40,873 bases of DNA from Rickettsiales bacterium (GTDB lineage Bacteria > Pseudomonadota > Alphaproteobacteria > Rickettsiales > SXRF01): positions 1 through 40,873 of the forward strand of contig CANHDY010000004.1 of NCBI GenBank assembly GCA_947459535.1. The letters are read 5' to 3'. Under the pieces are notes generated by a model. The model had not been told where the DNA came from. It searched no databases and saw nothing but the letters and a program-made list of their open reading frames with translations. The position numbers were made by a program, and so were the translations under genes. The stretch's first letter is position 1; the number at the start of each line of letters is the position of its first letter. Positions 39,791 to 40,873 of the stretch are shown here, piece after piece.

Positions 39791-40612
39791 ATGGCTACAC
39801 CCCTGCTCAAACGTTTTTATCAGGATCGCTTCCTGCAGATGCGCTCCTTCACACTCACCCTGCTGACTGTAGGCGCGCTGTCGGCGCTTCTTTTGAATGT
39901 CATGCCCGCATCGCACTATGTGTTCTCACCCGGCGTATGGCACCTGCTGCTCGTGCCGCTTGCGATCTATCTGGGCGGTGTATCGGCGGTGTGGATTCAT
40001 AATGCGACCCATGGTAGCTTTTCGCCCAAATGGCTGAACTGGCTCTGCGGCCAGATCGCTGGCGTCCATCAGCTCTGGGGCTTTACCGGCTGGAAGCTGA
40101 TTCACCTGCTGCACCACATGTATTCCGATGATGAAAAGCTCGATACCCATCCGCCCAAGGGCATGACGATCTGGACGTTCGGCAAAATCATGTTTGTGTA
40201 TTCATCCAAACAGGTCTCCGCGCGCTACCGCGAACATTGGGGAGACAGCAAGCAAACCATGCTGATCCAGCAGTTGGGGCTTGGTGTTTTTCTGGCAATG
40301 GCGGCGGTCAATCTCATCTTCTGGTTTGCGCTGCTTGGGGCGAACGGGTTTGTGTTTTTCTTTATCCCATCCTACATCACCAATCACCTGCTCTTCATCG
40401 ATATTAATTACAGCGCGCATCCGGCGGATCCAAAAACCGGTGAGACAGCCGCCGCCAACCTGAACCACACGCCGTACTATAAGCTCGCTAATTTCCTGTG
40501 GTCAGGAATTTATTTCCACGGCAACCACCACAGAAAGCCCCTGCTCTTTAACCCGCGCATGATGCCGGAGCGAGCGCCCAGGCGGCCGGACGAACTTAAA
40601 GAAGCAGCTTAA
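39791..40612 (+). CDS. membrane fatty-acid desaturase family protein
   Basis: A 273-aa di-iron membrane protein. Histidine boxes: HNATH (70-74), HLLHH (105-109) with H120 in LDTHPP, and HGNHH (243-247). Hydrophobic helices lie at about 20-38, 48-66, 160-182 and 185-200. DINYSAHPAD near 205 and NLNHTPYYKLANFLW precede the last box, as in acyl-lipid or acyl-CoA desaturases. It would introduce a double bond in membrane fatty acids; position and carrier are unknown. ATG 39791 has no strong ribosome site. It may complement the lipid-modification operon upstream. Confidence 0.85.
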   Translation: MATPLLKRFYQDRFLQMRSFTLTLLTVGALSALLLNVMPASHYVFSPGVWHLLLVPLAIYLGGVSAVWIHNATHGSFSPKWLNWLCGQIAGVHQLWGFTGWKLIHLLHHMYSDDEKLDTHPPKGMTIWTFGKIMFVYSSKQVSARYREHWGDSKQTMLIQQLGLGVFLAMAAVNLIFWFALLGANGFVFFFIPSYITNHLLFIDINYSAHPADPKTGETAAANLNHTPYYKLANFLWSGIYFHGNHHRKPLLFNPRMMPERAPRRPDELKEAA

Positions 40613-40623
40613 CGATCAATAAA

Positions 40624-40873
40624 TTATTGTTTGGCTTTGCGGGCAGCTTCGCGCTCAGCGCGTTTTGCCGCATTATGAGCGCGGATATCCGCCTGCGTGA
40701 TCACGCCGGATTTACGATCATCCACCGCGTCGAAAAACTTTTCGTGGTGCGCAAAAAATTCGGCCTTGGTAAGCTTGCCATCGCGGTTTTCGTCCGCACG
40801 CACAAACCAGCGGATCGGGCGGGGCTTTGCTTTCGGATCAACGACCGGCGCGGGCTTTCCTTCACGCTTGGCG
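40624..40873 (-). CDS. EF-hand protein, C-terminal part (cut by window edge)
   Basis: The minus frame from the window edge to TAA at 40626-40624 encodes about 82 residues. The first EF-hand loop is complete, DENRDGKLTKAE, and a second is weaker, DDRKSGVITQAD (two residues off consensus). The tail is Lys/Arg/Ala-rich (AAKRAEREAARKAKQ), helical. Such two-EF-hand exported proteins are common in proteobacteria; calcium binding is likely and the role unknown. Start and any signal peptide lie outside the window. Confidence 0.8.
   Translation of the reverse strand, partial: AKREGKPAPVVDPKAKPRPIRWFVRADENRDGKLTKAEFFAHHEKFFDAVDDRKSGVITQADIRAHNAAKRAEREAARKAKQ

Overview
The window looks like a chromosomal segment of a moderately GC-rich, Gram-negative proteobacterium, most likely an alphaproteobacterium. 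This is an inference from gene content: phasin, NodT-type outer-membrane lipoprotein, two RND pumps, eukaryote-type isocitrate dehydrogenase, a FAD oxidoreductase/DUF1365/CFA-synthase-like operon and FNR-type control. No phage, integrase, transposase or CRISPR array was seen. Coding density is high, and short palindromic repeats are scattered through the right half.

Layout. (1) 1-5463, minus: a tightly coupled operon of DJ-1/PfpI protein, atypical SDR, a cryptochrome/photolyase, an Fe-S (6-4)-type photolyase, a DCC thiol-oxidoreductase (DUF393), DUF2237, DUF2256 and DUF3429 (cut by the edge). Most junctions are ATGA overlaps or gaps of one or two bases. (2) 5537-7394, minus: a Mn2+ (yybP-ykoY) riboswitch, a TMEM165/GDT1 transporter and a zinc-ribbon methyltransferase. 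(3) 7567-16517: a microoxic/stress island with phasin, host-attachment-like protein, Hsp20, rhodanese-DUF2892, OsmC, a TPC-motif P-type ATPase with MgtC, PepSY and Cys-rich four-helix proteins, a CBS protein with a 59-aa small ORF, and an FNR-type regulator. Six FNR-like boxes (TTGAY-N4-RTYAA style) lie in its intergenic regions, several at class II spacing from a plausible -10. (4) tRNA-Phe and an LTA-synthase-like sulfatase. (5) 18851-25610, minus: an ArsR-type regulator, membrane fusion protein, RND pump with a roughly 160-residue hydrophobic insertion, and outer-membrane factor. (6) 25715-32196, plus: a lipid-modification operon (FAD oxidoreductase, DUF1365, CFA-synthase-like methyltransferase, chalcone-isomerase-like protein, MFS carrier, DUF3833 lipoprotein, SDR). 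(7) Tryptophanase (minus), isocitrate dehydrogenase, a second MFP/RND pair, a fatty-acid desaturase and a partial EF-hand protein.

Two themes stand out. One is a likely FNR regulon whose local regulator carries its cysteine cluster at the C-terminus, with spacing close to that of Bacillus Fnr. The other is a set of palindromic repeat families (at least four) that do more than fill gaps. Copies sit in frame inside an MFS carrier, an SDR and an RND pump. Others appear to supply a start codon, a signal-peptide core and C-terminal tails. Light and oxidative stress defence (photolyases, OsmC, lipid modification, desaturase) recurs across the window, but the sigma-E/ChrR pair often found with such operons is not present here.
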